Source: Lumnitzera littorea (taxonomy: Eukaryota; Streptophyta; Magnoliopsida; Myrtales; Combretaceae). From it: DNA of 64,000 nucleotides. This document shows positions 46,001 to 58,614 of this stretch, piece by piece. The notes under the pieces are model-generated. The model was not told the DNA's origin. It saw only the letters and a program-made list of their open reading frames with translations, and ran no database searches. The position numbers and the translations under genes are program-made. Numbering within the stretch: the stretch's first letter is position 1; each line of letters starts with the position of its first letter. The stretch covers positions 7,994,776-8,058,775 of the forward strand of contig JAMXBB010000010.1 of assembly GCA_024138015.1 (NCBI GenBank), given 5' to 3'.

Positions 46001-48308
46001 TTATTTGATGACAAAGGAAATAAAAAGATAAGGATTTTAGAAACTTATGGTTGGAGAAATGGAAGTGGTTTTGTGTAATTTTGCTTGAAATTTGGAAACT
46101 AATATACATATAAGCTGCTAGCCGTAAACTAGCAAGGGAAAAAGAGAAGAGAAAATAAAGTGATTAAAAAAATAAGATAAGATAAGATAAGGTATTAAAT
46201 GGATGTGACTTGTTCTTATCAATTGATTTTGGTACATCCACATAATTAACACATGTAAAAAAAATAAATAAATAACCAAACAAGTGGTAGTAACAACAAC
46301 CCAGAAGCTGGACATGGCAAGGAAATGGGGGAAAGAAGGAAAAAGAAAAAGGAAAAAGGAAGAAAATGCAAATAAAAATAAAAATATTAGATTTTTCTAA
46401 ATACAAAAATTATAAATTTAGTATTTATAAAATAATATTGAAATTTTATAAAAATTTATTAATTTAATGGTTATCCATTACGTTTATAATATTTACGTGT
46501 TATTTTAACATATTTATTAAAAGTTTTATGCAATTATGCATATTAGTTGATAATTACAATTAACTAAGGTTTTATTACTAGTAGGTTATATTTATTCATT
46601 TTATAAGCTTAAAGTTATAGTTTTAGGGTTTTTGTCAAGTTCAATTTCGAGCATTTACGCGTACATAAGATTTAAGGTTTTTATAAACAATTTAAAAATA
46701 CACCCAAGGTAACATACTAGTTTAGCAATCTTATTTGACTATAGTACCGCTTGTTTATTAAGATTGAAATTTATAGTTTAAATCTTCATATAGCTATTTT
46801 ATCAGAAAAAAATATAGCCATAAAAATATGATATATAACTACTTTGCTAGCCTAAAAAATTTACCATTTTTAGGGAAGGATTTTGAAAGAAAAAATAAAA
46901 AAGAAAAAAAGGGGAATTATAAAATTATTTTACTAAGCCTATGTCATAAGATAAATATAATGATAAGTTTTATTATATGATACCATTTATTTATTAATAC
47001 CATTTAGTTATTAATAACATTTATAAATTTATTAGTTCAAGAAAAATTTTAAGGTTTTTATCCTTCGTATTATATTCAAGTTTAAAATTTTAGTTAGTTT
47101 TAAATTTATCGACTTTATTGAGTTAGATTAATTACCTATAATATTTAAATCGATTCGTTACCTAAAACGACAAATTTACGGGATTTACAAAAGAAGCAAC
47201 TTACTTAGATAAATGTTTGCACACGAATCACCACACAAACACAATTACAAGAATCTGCAAAAACAATGGCTTACATGTTTTTAGCATGAAACCACTTCAA
47301 GAAACCTAAACAACCCTCAAACAAGCATTACCTTACAACTCCTTACTTCCTTAGTGTTTTACTCAAACTTCTAGCAAGAAACTAATGTGAAATCCTCAAA
47401 ATCCAAGTGTATTTAAGGAAGAGTAAGATGGAACTACCCAATTGTGTTTAGTAAATATGAGAGAAAGAGGAAAAGAGGGGAAGAAAAAGATTCTGATGTA
47501 TAAGTGGGTAAGCAAGAGGTTTAAAGGTGTAAGGACAAAAGTGTCCCTAACACTAAAACAAAGTTACAAGATTTGCCACTAATTATGAAACATTTAGTAA
47601 AATTTGATTTTAAAAAGATTTGGGCATTTTATTGTTGTTGTGTGTTTAATAAGCATAGCGAATCTAACAGTGGGGGCCATCAATGGTGTAGCTAGAAAAA
47701 GAATAATAGTAGTTAGATATAAAAATATATGGATAGTATAATCATTTCTATTCTATTACTAGCCTATTCAAAATTCCATAGTTTTTTTTTTTTCAATTGA
47801 ATAATATAATATGTTATTATAATCTTATTCAATTCCTAAGGAATTCTAATACGGTTTCATAACATACAGCGAAGTGAAAGAGCATCTTTGTGAAATCTTA
47901 CAATTAAGTTAATTTAATATGTTTTACTAAAACTTAAATTTCAATTTACTACCATTTTAAATATCATAATTCAAGAAATTTACTAGTTTGTAATTAGTTT
48001 TGAATATTAATATAATGACTTTATGAGAAAAGAGAAATTGGTTTGTGCAACTAATTATTTTGCCTACCATAGCTAGCTAGACTTTTGATAAATGCTTATA
48101 TTAGTGATTCATTTTAATCATCTAACTATGTGCACCTATAGCAACCAACCACTCACCGTTAAAGGCTAACTGGTCCTAGTTTCTCTAACTTCCTTGGCAA
48201 TGACATGACTTGCCACCTTAAGTCTATTAAAATAAAGTTTTGACTAGCTATTCAACCCAACATGTTTTACAAAAGAGATTTAAAAAAAGGTGTGGCTTAG
48301 TCTAATTT
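46001..48308. other. AT-rich sequence, no gene
   Basis: Contains AAGATAAGATAAGATAAGG near 46172-46192 and a region at 47200-47560 that resembles the promoter-side part of an LTR. No coding frame is supported; minus frames at 46118-46406 are phenylalanine-rich artefacts. Confidence 0.45.
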
Positions 48309-48926
48309 TGTAACAAATCAATCGAAACTCGATACATTAAAGTATTATTTGGTATTTGCTTTAGTGCTAGATGCAACACAGTTTTATCTTTAGGTATAGC
48401 TGCTTTTGAGGAGATAACTAGTCATCCATCACTCCCTCTTAAGTATGCTTAACCTTAGAGTTTCAATAAACTTCAGGCCATTAAACCAAAAAGGCACATC
48501 AATGATTAAAATTTTGTTACCTTCTATTTAAGGGATATTATGATCTATCCCCCTTTACAAAATTACATCCTTGTCACTATTGTTACATTGGTTCAAGACC
48601 ATACTGAATAGGGGGGACTCTAGGGGTTCTCTCTTACAAGTTCAACAGATACACCTGTACTATGATACTTTACCTTCTATGGCACTAGCTCCCTCACTTC
48701 CAACTAGCAAACTGCTCTAATATCACCATGTAACGACCCAATTAAAACTCTGTACATCAAGATATTTTATGGCTTTGTCCCTTAATGTAATTCTTCCTAT
48801 ATTAGATCACCAATCGCTTCCGCTTGTGCATGCTTAACCTTATAGTTGTAATGAACTCTACACTATTACACTAAAAGGCATCTCGATAGTTAAAGTTATA
48901 TCACCTTCTATTTAAGGGATATTATA
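48309..48926 (-). mobile_element. TRIM retrotransposon (minus), upstream of the AHP gene
   Basis: Two direct repeats (48309-48542 and 48729-48926) both start TGTAAC on the + strand, share TATTT(G/A)GGC-like, CATGCTTAACCTTA/GTATGCTTAACCTTA and CTTCTATTTAAGGGATATTAT. Between them are only 186 bp. On the minus strand GTAAAGGGGGATAGAT (PPT) precedes one repeat and TGGTGATATTAGAGC, close to the plant PBS TGGTATCAGAGC, follows the other, which sets the orientation as minus. The flanks AATTT (48304-48308) and GATTT (48927-48931) are a target duplication with one change. No protein is encoded. Confidence 0.8.
48714..48728 (-). other. PBS of minus-strand TRIM
   Basis: Minus strand TGGTGATATTAGAGC directly after the LTR end GGGTCGTTACA. 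It differs from TGGTATCAGAGC, the site for initiator tRNA-Met, by a 3-base insertion and one change. Confidence 0.65.
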
Positions 48927-48931
48927 GATTT

Positions 48932-49379
48932 CTCAAAAAGATCCTCTATAATTTATCCATAAAATGGCTAAGAATAAAATTATGATTACAGTAGTGTAAA
49001 AATAATAATAATAATAATGTATATATCTTTTCTATAGTGACTAACTCGTTGCATTAAAGAAAAATAAATCATTGCAAAAAAAGTATTTTTTCCACAATAT
49101 TTCATTACCATAGATTAAATTTCTTATAATGTAAATAGACTTTTTATATGTTCGTGCCTTTTCTTTCATGATTTTTTCCCTACAGAAATGAACTTAAATA
49201 CTCTTAAGAAAGCAAAAATAATTGTTTTTTAATAGAGAATCTAAAAGCAGCCTCCCATTATTTGTAAGCATGTATACTAAAATACTTCTTTTTATTTTCC
49301 CTCCTCTTATTGAAGATGTCCATGTTCACGAGGTTCCTTTTATCCCCCATATTCAGATTCTCATTCTCTTGGCAACTAC
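48932..49379 (+). other. Proximal upstream region of the AHP gene
   Basis: About 450 bp between the TRIM and the TATA box. AT-rich, with an (AAT)n tract near 49005-49018. Likely proximal promoter by position only; no specific factor site is claimed. Confidence 0.5.
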
Positions 49380-49387
49380 TATATAAA
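49380..49387 (+). promoter_or_regulatory. TATA box of the AHP gene
   Basis: TATATAAA stands 142 bp before the ATG, preceded by CAACTACTA and followed by a CT-rich leader (CTCTCTCCCTCTCTC at 49447-49461), a common plant 5' UTR pattern. Transcription would start near 49412-49420. Inference from motif and spacing. Confidence 0.65.
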
Positions 49388-49528
49388 CCCCTTTTGCTAT
49401 ACATTTTCTTGCATAGTACTCAACCTACTTTTTTCACATTATACTATCTCTCTCCCTCTCTCATATATATATAGATATTTGCTATACATAAAACTTTTAT
49501 CGCATTTCACCCTTTTCTTGCCGCCGTG

Positions 49529-52237
49529 ATGGAGAGGAATCAGGTTCACCGGCAAGTTGCTGTTATGAGACAATCCCTTTTTGATCAGGTTCATCCCTCT
49601 TTCATCCCATATATTTGCACTAAATCTGGTTCTTCCATTGTTTCTTAGGATGCCTAACATGTTAGTTTCTTTATTATGTATATATGTATATATAAAATAG
49701 GACTAGGATATAAACGTCCATAGATTATCTAGGGTTGAGTTTAATTTATTTGGTGATTAGGTCATCACTTTTCTTAATTTTGTCCGCTTTAGATTTTACT
49801 CACACTCCATACAAAAATATATGTATATAATTGCTTTAGCGAGTCAAATATATGTATCACTGTAAGAAGCATCTGTAGTCATTTTAGCATGATGCATTGC
49901 ATGCAACATGTGCAAACACAACTTTTTACTAAAAGGGACATGTTTTCCACTTGAATTGCAGGGATATGTTGACGAGCAATTTGTAGAATTGGAAGGGCTC
50001 CAAGATGATGCTAACCCAAATTTTGTAGAAGAAGTTGTAACATTATATTATAGGGATTCGGCAAGACTAATCAACAACATAGAGCAGGCATTGTGAGTGC
50101 GTAATTTCGCGTATTAGACAATAATTCTAGGGAATATTTTACTAGGCATCCCATATGACCTCCATAAGATTTTCTATAAAATAAAATAAAATAAAATAAA
50201 AGAATAAAAGAAAGAAAAAATATTCTCATGTAAAGTGTGACCTCAGTATTGAAGTGCGTGAAAATTAGTTTTTCTCTTAAACCATTAACAAGTAATCTTC
50301 AAAAACCCAATTCTAATGAAAAGAATGTTAACTCACGACTTGGATAGTGCTTGGTTTTCTACCAACTAAATAATTGTTTTAATATTTCTACGCACTTGGC
50401 TTTCATCAATCATGATATTAATATTGAAAATGTAAAAAAGTTTCTCTTTTGAACACGAGTAATCTATTGCTCAATAATGCTTTAAAATTTTAATAGTCTT
50501 TGCTTTTTTTGTTATTATAATCATTTTTTTTTTCAAATAATGTGCACTAATTAGGGAGAGGAGCCCATTTGATTACAACAAGCTGGACAGCTACATGCAC
50601 CAGTTCAAAGGAAGCAGCTCAAGGTGAAATCATATAATTGAATGTATATATTTAATTTAGAAAAAAAATATATATGAAAAGCAAATGGATAAATAGTAGC
50701 TGGAAATTATTATTGATAAGTGAAAGGTGTTGTCAGGTATATTCTTTTTTGGCTTTAATAGCTTCAATTTTCCTTTTTCATTCCTTAACAGCATTGGTGC
50801 CAGAAAAGTAAAAGCTGAGTGCACACTGTTCAGGGAATATTGCAAGGCAGGAAATGGAGAAGGGTAAAGCGATCAAAAACCATTTTTATATTCACATCAC
50901 ATAAACCTTGTTTAGTCGAGTAAACTGTAAGTGTACCTCCTTCATTAAACATTTAAATCTCTAAACTTTCAAAAATATACCTTCAGATCCCACATTATAA
51001 TCTTAAACTTTATGAAAATAATAAAAAGATTTACTACAATTAAAAAATACATAAAATCTGGGAGAAAAAGGAAAAAAAAAAAAGAAATGGCTTTCACTTT
51101 TCATTTTTAGTTTTTTGATATTTTGTTATATCTCATATTAATTTCTGTTATTTTCTCCTTACTTTTATTAATTTTTGGGGTAAGGTTTACCATATTTGTG
51201 TCTGTTAGGTATAAACAAATCAAGTCACGACTATAAATTTATTATTTTTTCTGAATCACTTATAAAATGGTTATGTAAGGATTCGAAATAAAATTTTTAA
51301 CATTTCAAAATCTAAATGTTGCCTTTCAAAAATAAAGAGCTAAGCTTACATGAAGTAAAGAGATTGTAGTTATAATTAATCTATGTAAATAATCTTATTA
51401 TAACGGAAGGGCACAGAAATGTCCTTAATCAAGAAAACAGCATCTTTCTCTTTTGGGTGTGATTTTAGAAAAAGCAAGTGCGTAAGCTGTCCAAAGAATT
51501 ATTCTAATTTAGGCATGACCCATCAAACTATGTAGTTGTAATAAAAATAAGTCCTAGGATATTTAGGTAAAAACGTAAGTCTCACGTGAGTTCAATCCAA
51601 TGTGATAAGGGTCTTTTTACTTGCGTATATAATCGACGTAACATTCTTTTGGTATTTTTTTTTTTTTTAATTTTCTCTTTACGCAAAACAGATGTGTGAG
51701 AACTTTTCAGCAAATGCTGAAGGAATATGCAACGCTCAGGAAGAAACTTGAAGCTTATTTCCAGGTACTTTTTTAGGAATTAAGATGGTAATTAGACAAG
51801 CATTCTTGGATTTATGCATGATTTTGTTGTAAAATGAAGTTATGTTATCGTGCAAGTGTTTCAATATCAAATTAACCTTCATATCCATTTTAATTGTAAA
51901 GCAACAGACGGATCGAGCAGATGTATCTTCTAATTTTAAATCTTTCCAAATCTCCTTTAGAAATTTTAAATTATTCTTTAGTAAATCTTTGGCTTTTTAT
52001 TGTTTCGTCCTATCCAAAAGTTTGAATTTTATAGTTGGTACCTCTCAAATAAAATCGTGATTCCGACGCTAAATTGGATTATCACGTTTGGTATAAAATC
52101 TTCCTTCCAAGAAGGTTTTTTTATTTTGTATTTTGAGTATAGGGGTTTATATCAACTATACTTATTTAAATTTTCTTGTGCAATTACAGTTAGCGAGGCA
52201 AGCAGGGCCCAAAGAGACGGCTTCTCGCTCCACGTAA
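49529..52237 (+). CDS. Histidine-containing phosphotransfer protein (AHP/HPt), six exons
   Basis: Carries phosphate from hybrid histidine kinases, chiefly cytokinin receptors, to response regulators, moving between cytoplasm and nucleus. Exons as read: 49529-49588, 49962-50092, 50555-50623, 50792-50863, 51692-51764, 52190-52237. All introns are GT/AG, and the joined 453 bp encode 150 residues plus TAA, the usual length of the family. The start MERNQVHRQVAVMRQSLFDQ, the GYVDEQFVELEGLQDDANP block (21-39) and FVEEVVTLYYRDS (41-53) are typical. The active site HQFKGSSSSIGA covers 79-90, with the phospho-acceptor H79. RKVKAECTLFREYCKAGN and CVRTFQQMLKEYATLRKKLE form the last helices of the bundle. 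H79 marks it as a true AHP and not a pseudo-HPt with a replaced histidine. No break was found. The small second and fourth exons were placed by reading frame and family motifs; family certain, exact orthologue (AHP1-like) not. Confidence 0.97.
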
Positions 52238-53935
52238 GAAACCGTTGGGTTGACACTATTATATCCTATGTAGGGTGGGGGGAAATTACAACGAAAATGT
52301 GATGGTTAATTACTACTACTAATTTAGATAAACTTGGTAAGTGGTAGTGAACCTTATTGTACTTTCTGTTCCACATGTGTATGGTAAAACGTGTAAACCC
52401 TATAAAGTGAGTAAATGATAAAGAACATCTTAACCATCATTTCCTAGCAATCATGATTGCTATTGACATCTCTTTTTTCTTTCTCCCTTTTACTCATTTT
52501 CTTAATATCATTTCATAATGGTGATGTTTAGATAACAAAAAAAATACTAGAAAATGAAAGAGCGGATGCGCATGGCAAGTATAGAATATGTGCCTAAACA
52601 CAAAGTCGATGCACACCATCATAAAATATACCGACGGTAAACAGACAGAAATAAACAGGCTGTTTACAGTGCCACAAGCATCCTACAGAGAGCTTTTACT
52701 TGATTTTTCTCTTCATTTTAAGAATCCATAAATTAAGTAATCCCTAGGCTAGCCAATAAAAAGTATCGAAATTCCCTTTGAAGCCGTTGGAACAAGATTG
52801 TGGCCTGTCGTAATTTATACACAATATCCTGAATATTATTTGTAAAAAGTAAATATTTATTATATTTATATACCTTTCTGCTTGTATATAATTTTTGATA
52901 AAGTTCTATGAATAATAAATATGTGTGAAATTATAATAAAGGTATATTATTAGTAAAAAGTCCATGACATTATATTATCTAAATTTTATTCTTGGTTGAA
53001 TAAATATCAATAGAGAACATAGATATTTAGACCAACAGATTATATAACTAAGATCATTAAATCGAGAGAAAGATAATTGAGTTACACAAGTAGATATCTA
53101 AAGTTAAGTAGATACACTTGACACAACATACTAATAGAAGATACAGCATGTTTAACGCCATTGGTCTCTCTTCTATATAAACAAGTGTAAATAATCCCTA
53201 AATTTAAAGCAATCATATATCTTATGTGTGAAATATCGTGCTTTGATATCATTAAACGCAATCTTAATTTAGATAGTAAATAATACGGTTATTAAATATA
53301 ACATGATAAAGGATAGCAATAAGTGAAGATAGAATTCGTCACTCTCTTATAGTAAGGAATTGATGTCTAAGGTTGCTTAGTTGAGATAATTGTGATCTAT
53401 AAGCCCGTGGCTACAGTAAGTTTTATCGAGTCTAGTTTATATCAAAAACCAAGCAAGTAATTAAACATTGATAACATTACATGCAATAGTTTAATTAGAA
53501 CATCGTTTGATGAAGAGATTTAGTTACGTAGTAATCAATTCATAGTGATTACTGGTTCACAATTTTTTTATTATGTTGAGTAGCCAATAATTGTTGCAAA
53601 ATGATTACGTTGGCTTGTATAAAGACAGACATAGATTTCATATATAGAAAGTTAGAGAGTTATACAAAATAGTACGTTAATAAGAACAAAATGGTTGATT
53701 AGAAATTTTAGTAGATACTAAAATGATGTGAATATTTTATTTTTCTTGGATCTAGAATTAATTGATCCGAGATAATGAAATTGGAAGCATTTTAAATGTT
53801 GGTCAAATGAATTAAATTTAGACTAAGAAAATAATGTTCGTAGAATTGTTTTCTTTTTGTCAGTTGCTAGAAAAGGTCGTGGAACTGATTATTCGAACAT
53901 ACGGTAAGCCTTTATTGTAATTGAAGTCATTTACT
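52238..53935. other. 3' flank of the AHP gene and gene-free stretch
   Basis: The first 100-200 bp should hold the 3' UTR, but no poly(A) signal is decisive. Beyond that no gene or repeat border was recognised. Confidence 0.5.
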
Positions 53936-53953
53936 TTTTGTTTTTTTTTTTCG
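53936..53953 (-). other. LINE poly(A) tail
   Basis: On the minus strand CTATCGAAAAAAAAAAACA follows the end of the RNase H region and its short 3' UTR, the expected 3' end of a LINE copy. Confidence 0.65.
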
Positions 53954-54044
53954 ATAGAAAAAAGACTTCTTTAAAAGACAAGGAGAAAGACGTATAAACA
54001 CACTAAACAAATACAACAAACTCACATTTAGGAGGCATTCCTCC

Positions 54045-54605
54045 CTAAATTAAAACTTGAACCACTACCAAAATTTCCAACATCTTTACTAACATAATTA
54101 ACAAAAATACAGGAACCACATTGTCAAAAAAGAAATCCTGCTCCTCTTGCAGACCTTTTATAGCAAGACAATCTGCGGCTCCATTACACTCACGGTCTAC
54201 CCTGAAAAATTGAATATCAGAAAAAAGTGAGGACAGCTGCTTACATTCTTTAAGCACTAGATGACAAATATCAAAATTCATAGTTTGATTAGTAATCCAT
54301 TCTATCGCTTGCTATGCGTCCGCTTCAATTACTACTTTTTGTCTTCTCAATCTAATTGCTAGAGACATCCCTTCTTTTATTAGCCAAAGCTCCGCTTCAA
54401 GTGGTGACACTGCACTCAGTCTCGTATGAACTCCTTTAATGACACCTCCCGTCTGATCTCTACTTATGGAACCAAAACCAGCTTTATCTCCTTTCTCTGT
54501 AACTGCTCCATCGCAGTTTATTTTAACCCATACTTCCTCTGGTTTTTCCCATGATTTGTTCAAACAACTTCCTTTGAGATTTAGCTCAGAGGATCTCTGT
54601 GTCAC
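54045..54605 (-). pseudogene. LINE RNase H domain, one in-frame stop
   Basis: The minus-strand frame gives VWVKINCDGAVTEKGDKAGF, then ISRDQTGGVIKG, SPLEAELWLIKEGMSLA, VVIEADA, a TAG at 54312-54314, then QAIEWITNQTMNFD and FFRVDRECNGAADCLA. The four acidic positions of RNase H are all present: D of INCDGA, E of LEAEL, D of EADA and the D of NGAADCLA. Only the single TAG separates the halves, and the frame is otherwise continuous. Plants also carry host genes of this RNase H-like type, but the zf-RVT piece just upstream ties this copy to a LINE. Confidence 0.8.
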
Positions 54606-54849
54606 CTACCGTTCCTGCACTTCCACTTCTATTCTAATCCGGGCACCACAGTCTTCATCCATCTGTTTAATTTGAAACACTCTATTATTTTTTTCCCACC
54701 GGTTTTCCCTATAGCAAAAAGAGTAATGATTTCATTTGACGCATTGATTTTCCTCCAATCCTTCCTCTCCAGCAGCACTGTTGCTTCGGCTATTTCTAAA
54801 ACTCATAAAAGTTATACCTCAAGTTACTCAGTTGTACTCCCAAGATTTA

Positions 54850-55010
54850 CCAAAGCCCCCTACTCCATTTGCAATTTGTAAAAAGATGTTCAACGTTTTC
54901 TTCTTCCACTCTACACATCCGACACTCTCGACCGCAGAAGAGCCCTCTTTTCTCCAAGTTATCTCGAGTTGCAATACAATTATGTAAAATCCTCCGTGAA
55001 AGGTACTATA
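54850..55010 (-). pseudogene. LINE zf-RVT (zinc-binding) remnant
   Basis: Minus strand reads RRILHNCIATRDNLEKRGLF then CGRECRMCRVEEENVEHLF and TNCKWSRGLW. The C-x2-C, H and C pattern of the RT-associated zinc-binding domain is intact, as is the TRDNL...RG lead-in. The N-terminal third of the domain is missing, with the break at the CACTA-like end. Downstream, up to the RNase H, the frame has several stops. Confidence 0.75.
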
Positions 55011-55245
55011 TGTGTGGTATCGTGAGAGTTCCCACTACAAGAATTTTGGTCTTAGGCAACATATGTATATTTTGTAAATGTTTCCTATTTTAATATGTTT
55101 TAGTCACCTTTTTTAAATGTGATGCAAAATATATTATTGGCGATGTTTAGACAAATATGAAATATATTATATTAACTCGTTTATATAGTATGACATCAAA
55201 ATATGTCCTAAATATAAATATAATTTATCGTGTAGTAATCTTTCT

Positions 55246-55332
55246 ACTAAGCCAATAAACTTATTCAACTCTACATCTCTAAATATATGCTTTTGGTATT
55301 TCCTCGTTATTTACTCTCTATATTAATAGGCT
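55246..55332. repeat. Internal repeat also found at 56671 and 63115
   Basis: CTAAGCCAATAAACTTATTC and TCTATATTAATAGGCT recur at 56671-56757 (GTTAAGCTAATAAGTTTATTC, TCTATATTAATAGGCT) and, more diverged, at 63113-63200. A related, degenerate repeat links 55467-55690 with 55800-55945. The interior of the CACTA-like element thus shares sequence with the LTR at the window end. Confidence 0.55.
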
Positions 55333-55537
55333 TAAAAAAATATCTTCTCAATCTATATATATTTTCTATATCTATTTTACACCTTCTATTATCTATATCT
55401 ACATATATTAAACTAATAATCTTCTATTCAACTTCATATATTTTACATATAGTTTTACCTTCTTCTTTTTTCTCTCTCTCTCTCCAACATTATCTCCTTA
55501 CAATATTTACACTATACACTTTTAAAATGTATTTTTA

Positions 55538-55538
<1 letters not shown>

Positions 55539-55576
<38 letters not shown>
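55539..55576. repeat. (CT)n microsatellite
   Basis: A CT run of about 17 units inside the CACTA-like element. Leucine/serine-rich frames over it are artefacts. Confidence 0.9.
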
Positions 55577-55578
<2 letters not shown>

Positions 55579-56873
55579 AAATTATCTTTTTACAATATTT
55601 ATTCTATATATTAATAAGTTTCTAAAAACATCATCTAATATATGTATATATCTCTCCATACTATAACTTCATTCTCTCCCTATATTATTTATACTATGCT
55701 TTAACAAACTTTATTTTTTTTTTTTTTCTAAATCTATCATCTATTATCTGTATATATTAAGCCAATAACCTTCTAGTCAAATCTACACTTTTAACATATA
55801 ATTTTTTTTTTTCAACTCTCTCCAATATTATCTTTCTATAATATTTACATTATGTATTAATAAGTTTTCAAAAATATCTTCTACTATATGTACATATCTC
55901 TTGCCATGCTATAACTTTTAATTCTCTCTTTATACATTAACAAGCTTCATTTTTGCTTTTTATTAAATTGATTATCTTAATCTATTATAATTGTTAACCC
56001 TATAATTATTATTCATCTCTTCATTATATTATATTATATTATATAATCTATTACTACTAAACCACGCATTATTATTCATCTCTACATTATAGTATAAATA
56101 TGGTTTGATATCGTAATTTACTTACTATTATTAATTATCACATTTGCTTTAGATTATATGATTTTATGTATTTAGTGAAGAGCTATATTATCTATGGTAA
56201 AAACATTTTTTTTATTCTTATATTATTTATTTAGATTATTGACTTTTTTTCTGCATAGTATGCATTTCTTGGTCACATAAGTACATATTTTGAATTTGTG
56301 ATACCTATTTATAGAGATGTACTTATTTGATTTTCATATAAAATTAAATATATTTGTTGAATTTTTTTGTTTCATAATTTCTTAAATTCATATCTTCTTC
56401 GTTATCTTTTTGGAAAACTAACAATTTATTCAATAAAACACATGAAATGTGATTACCATTATTAATGACTATATTTATAACATATTGTTAAAGTAGTACA
56501 TTTCTTCTATTTTCCTTACATTTGTTAAACTACTTAAGTATTATTATGTTTCATAAATCATTGGTTAAGTATAAAGTTGGATGAGTAATTGTCTTATGTT
56601 TTTACAACACTATACACAACAATCAATTTTTACACATGCATTGCTGGTGCATCAAGGTCTAGTTTATTACGTTAAGCTAATAAGTTTATTCAACTCCACA
56701 TCTATAAATATATAGTTTTAATATTTCTTACTTATTTACTTTCTATATTAATAGGCTAAAAAACCTCTATATGTATATATATATATATCTTCTATAACTA
56801 TTCTATGTATAATTAACGTAATACTCCTTATTTGTTTCACACCACTTAAATAGTATGTTAAAGTATATATTAA

Positions 56874-56897
56874 ATATATATATATATATATATATAT
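56874..56897. repeat. (TA)n microsatellite
   Basis: A TA run of about 12 units. Confidence 0.85.
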
Positions 56898-58614
56898 TAG
56901 CTTAGTTTAGAGGATTTTTACTTATCTATCTATTATTGTAAAATAACAGTGTTGAGTATTATTTAGGAATGGTCTTTACTGCTTTCTTTTTTATAATTTT
57001 TAGGGAACTTAAATCTCTTATATATTTCTTTTCTTTTCTTTTTTATAAGTATTATTTCAAAATAACTAGGTTTTTTATTGTTCATATTTTTATATTGATA
57101 GATAAAGGAAAAAATGATTGAACATACATTGAGCATATACTTACTAAATTTTAGAATTATTATTCTACATCTCTATTGTTTGTAAAGTTACTTGTATTAA
57201 ACAAATATTGTTCCCAATGAGTTTTAGATGAGAATATAATATAGGATGACAAATGTGGCTTGCTATCAGTAAATATTCACATTTATGTGTTTATAAGGTA
57301 ATATATCATAAAATATTTTGGAACTTTTAAATTTAATCAAATCGAGCTATTGTTTTTTTTTCACATATTAATGCAAAAAATCAATGTGAAAATAGTACAA
57401 TATTTCACATAGGCATTCCCAATGATTGATATAAGCATCATTCTTATAGTTTTTATTTTCATGTTCTTATAGCTTTGTTTATAAGATTTTCAATATATTT
57501 CACATGGTTGATTTTTCTTTCCATGGAAAGAGTCAAGCTCCTTGGTTTTTTATGGTCTACATAAAACTCATATTTTCTACTCTACAAGTTATGTAAACTA
57601 AGTTGATGCAACCTAAATAAAAGATTTCGGTATGCTACACATTACACATAATGGTATCAAATAAAAGCTGTTGACTTTGTGCTTCATTTTGTAACAGTCT
57701 AAGAACAAATATAATTAGAATTTTTTTTTTTATTTGATTACTACTATCTCTTACTTAAGAAGTTAGTGATTTGGTTTTTATGATAAAATATGATCTTCCG
57801 AAAAATCTGAATAATTTTTTTTCTTTAAATATTTGGAAATATTAGAATCTTTTTTCATTATTTTCATAAATATTAGATAGTGGCTTATAAGTGTGATTGA
57901 TCATATAAAAGTTGAAAAAATTAAAATTTATTGTTCTAAATTTGTCGTTTGCTATTAGTTTTAGCTAAAAGTTGAATATGCTTCCTTTTCTTATTCTCTA
58001 TTTACAAGATTGATAGTTTTCTTAGGTTTTCTCAAGTCAATTACTTGATATAAATTATTTTAAAACTATCATGGATTGCTTAACTCGTTCAATAGTTTGT
58101 TAGAGATTTTCCTTCTAGTAATTTAAGTAAGTTATTAAAAATAATCATTATAGTTCTTTGTCTTTTTCTACAATATAATTATATTTGCTTATTATTCATT
58201 GCTTTTTTATGACATAATAGGACTTCTAAATGCAAATGATACTGAGGATGATGATGATGCAAAAAGAGATAGGAAAAATTAGAAAGATATATAGATTTTT
58301 AAACAAGTACTAACTTGATGATTAAGATAGATATAATGAAGTTTTCAAAACTTTTTGCTTTATATTTTAAACATATTTATATTGTTTCTGGTATAGATAT
58401 GAATTTTGAGTGGTTCATATAACAGTATGTTTGTATAAAGATATATTTCAAAACTTTTTATGAATTGTTAGTATTTAAAGTTTAAAATGTCATTTATGGT
58501 TAAATATGTATAATGAAGAACGAATGTAAATTATAAGTTAAACAGATGTGATCGAAATGACAAGTATAAGTGATAAGAAACCTATAAAATAACAAGTGGC
58601 CCATCATAGCCTGA

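Larger units (their letters stand above)
39758..47600 (-). mobile_element. Minus-sense Gypsy-type LTR region with nested insertions
   Basis: Opens on the + strand with TGTAATACCCTAGAATTTG then GCTACAAC, like 18641 and 61964, and has the AAGTGAGCTAAAGCCTAATA block at 40348. It is interrupted by the element at 40527-42178, since ACTCATGACTTCAG before it and ATATTTAAATACCATATAG after it together match 19382-19425. It is probably interrupted again by the LTR at 43115. The right limit is not determined; 47600 is where retroelement-like sequence fades. Confidence 0.4.

Noticed and set aside
54466..55093. Several + strand frames of 68-74 codons
   Set aside because: They are antisense shadows of the LINE RNase H and zf-RVT remnants on the minus strand.
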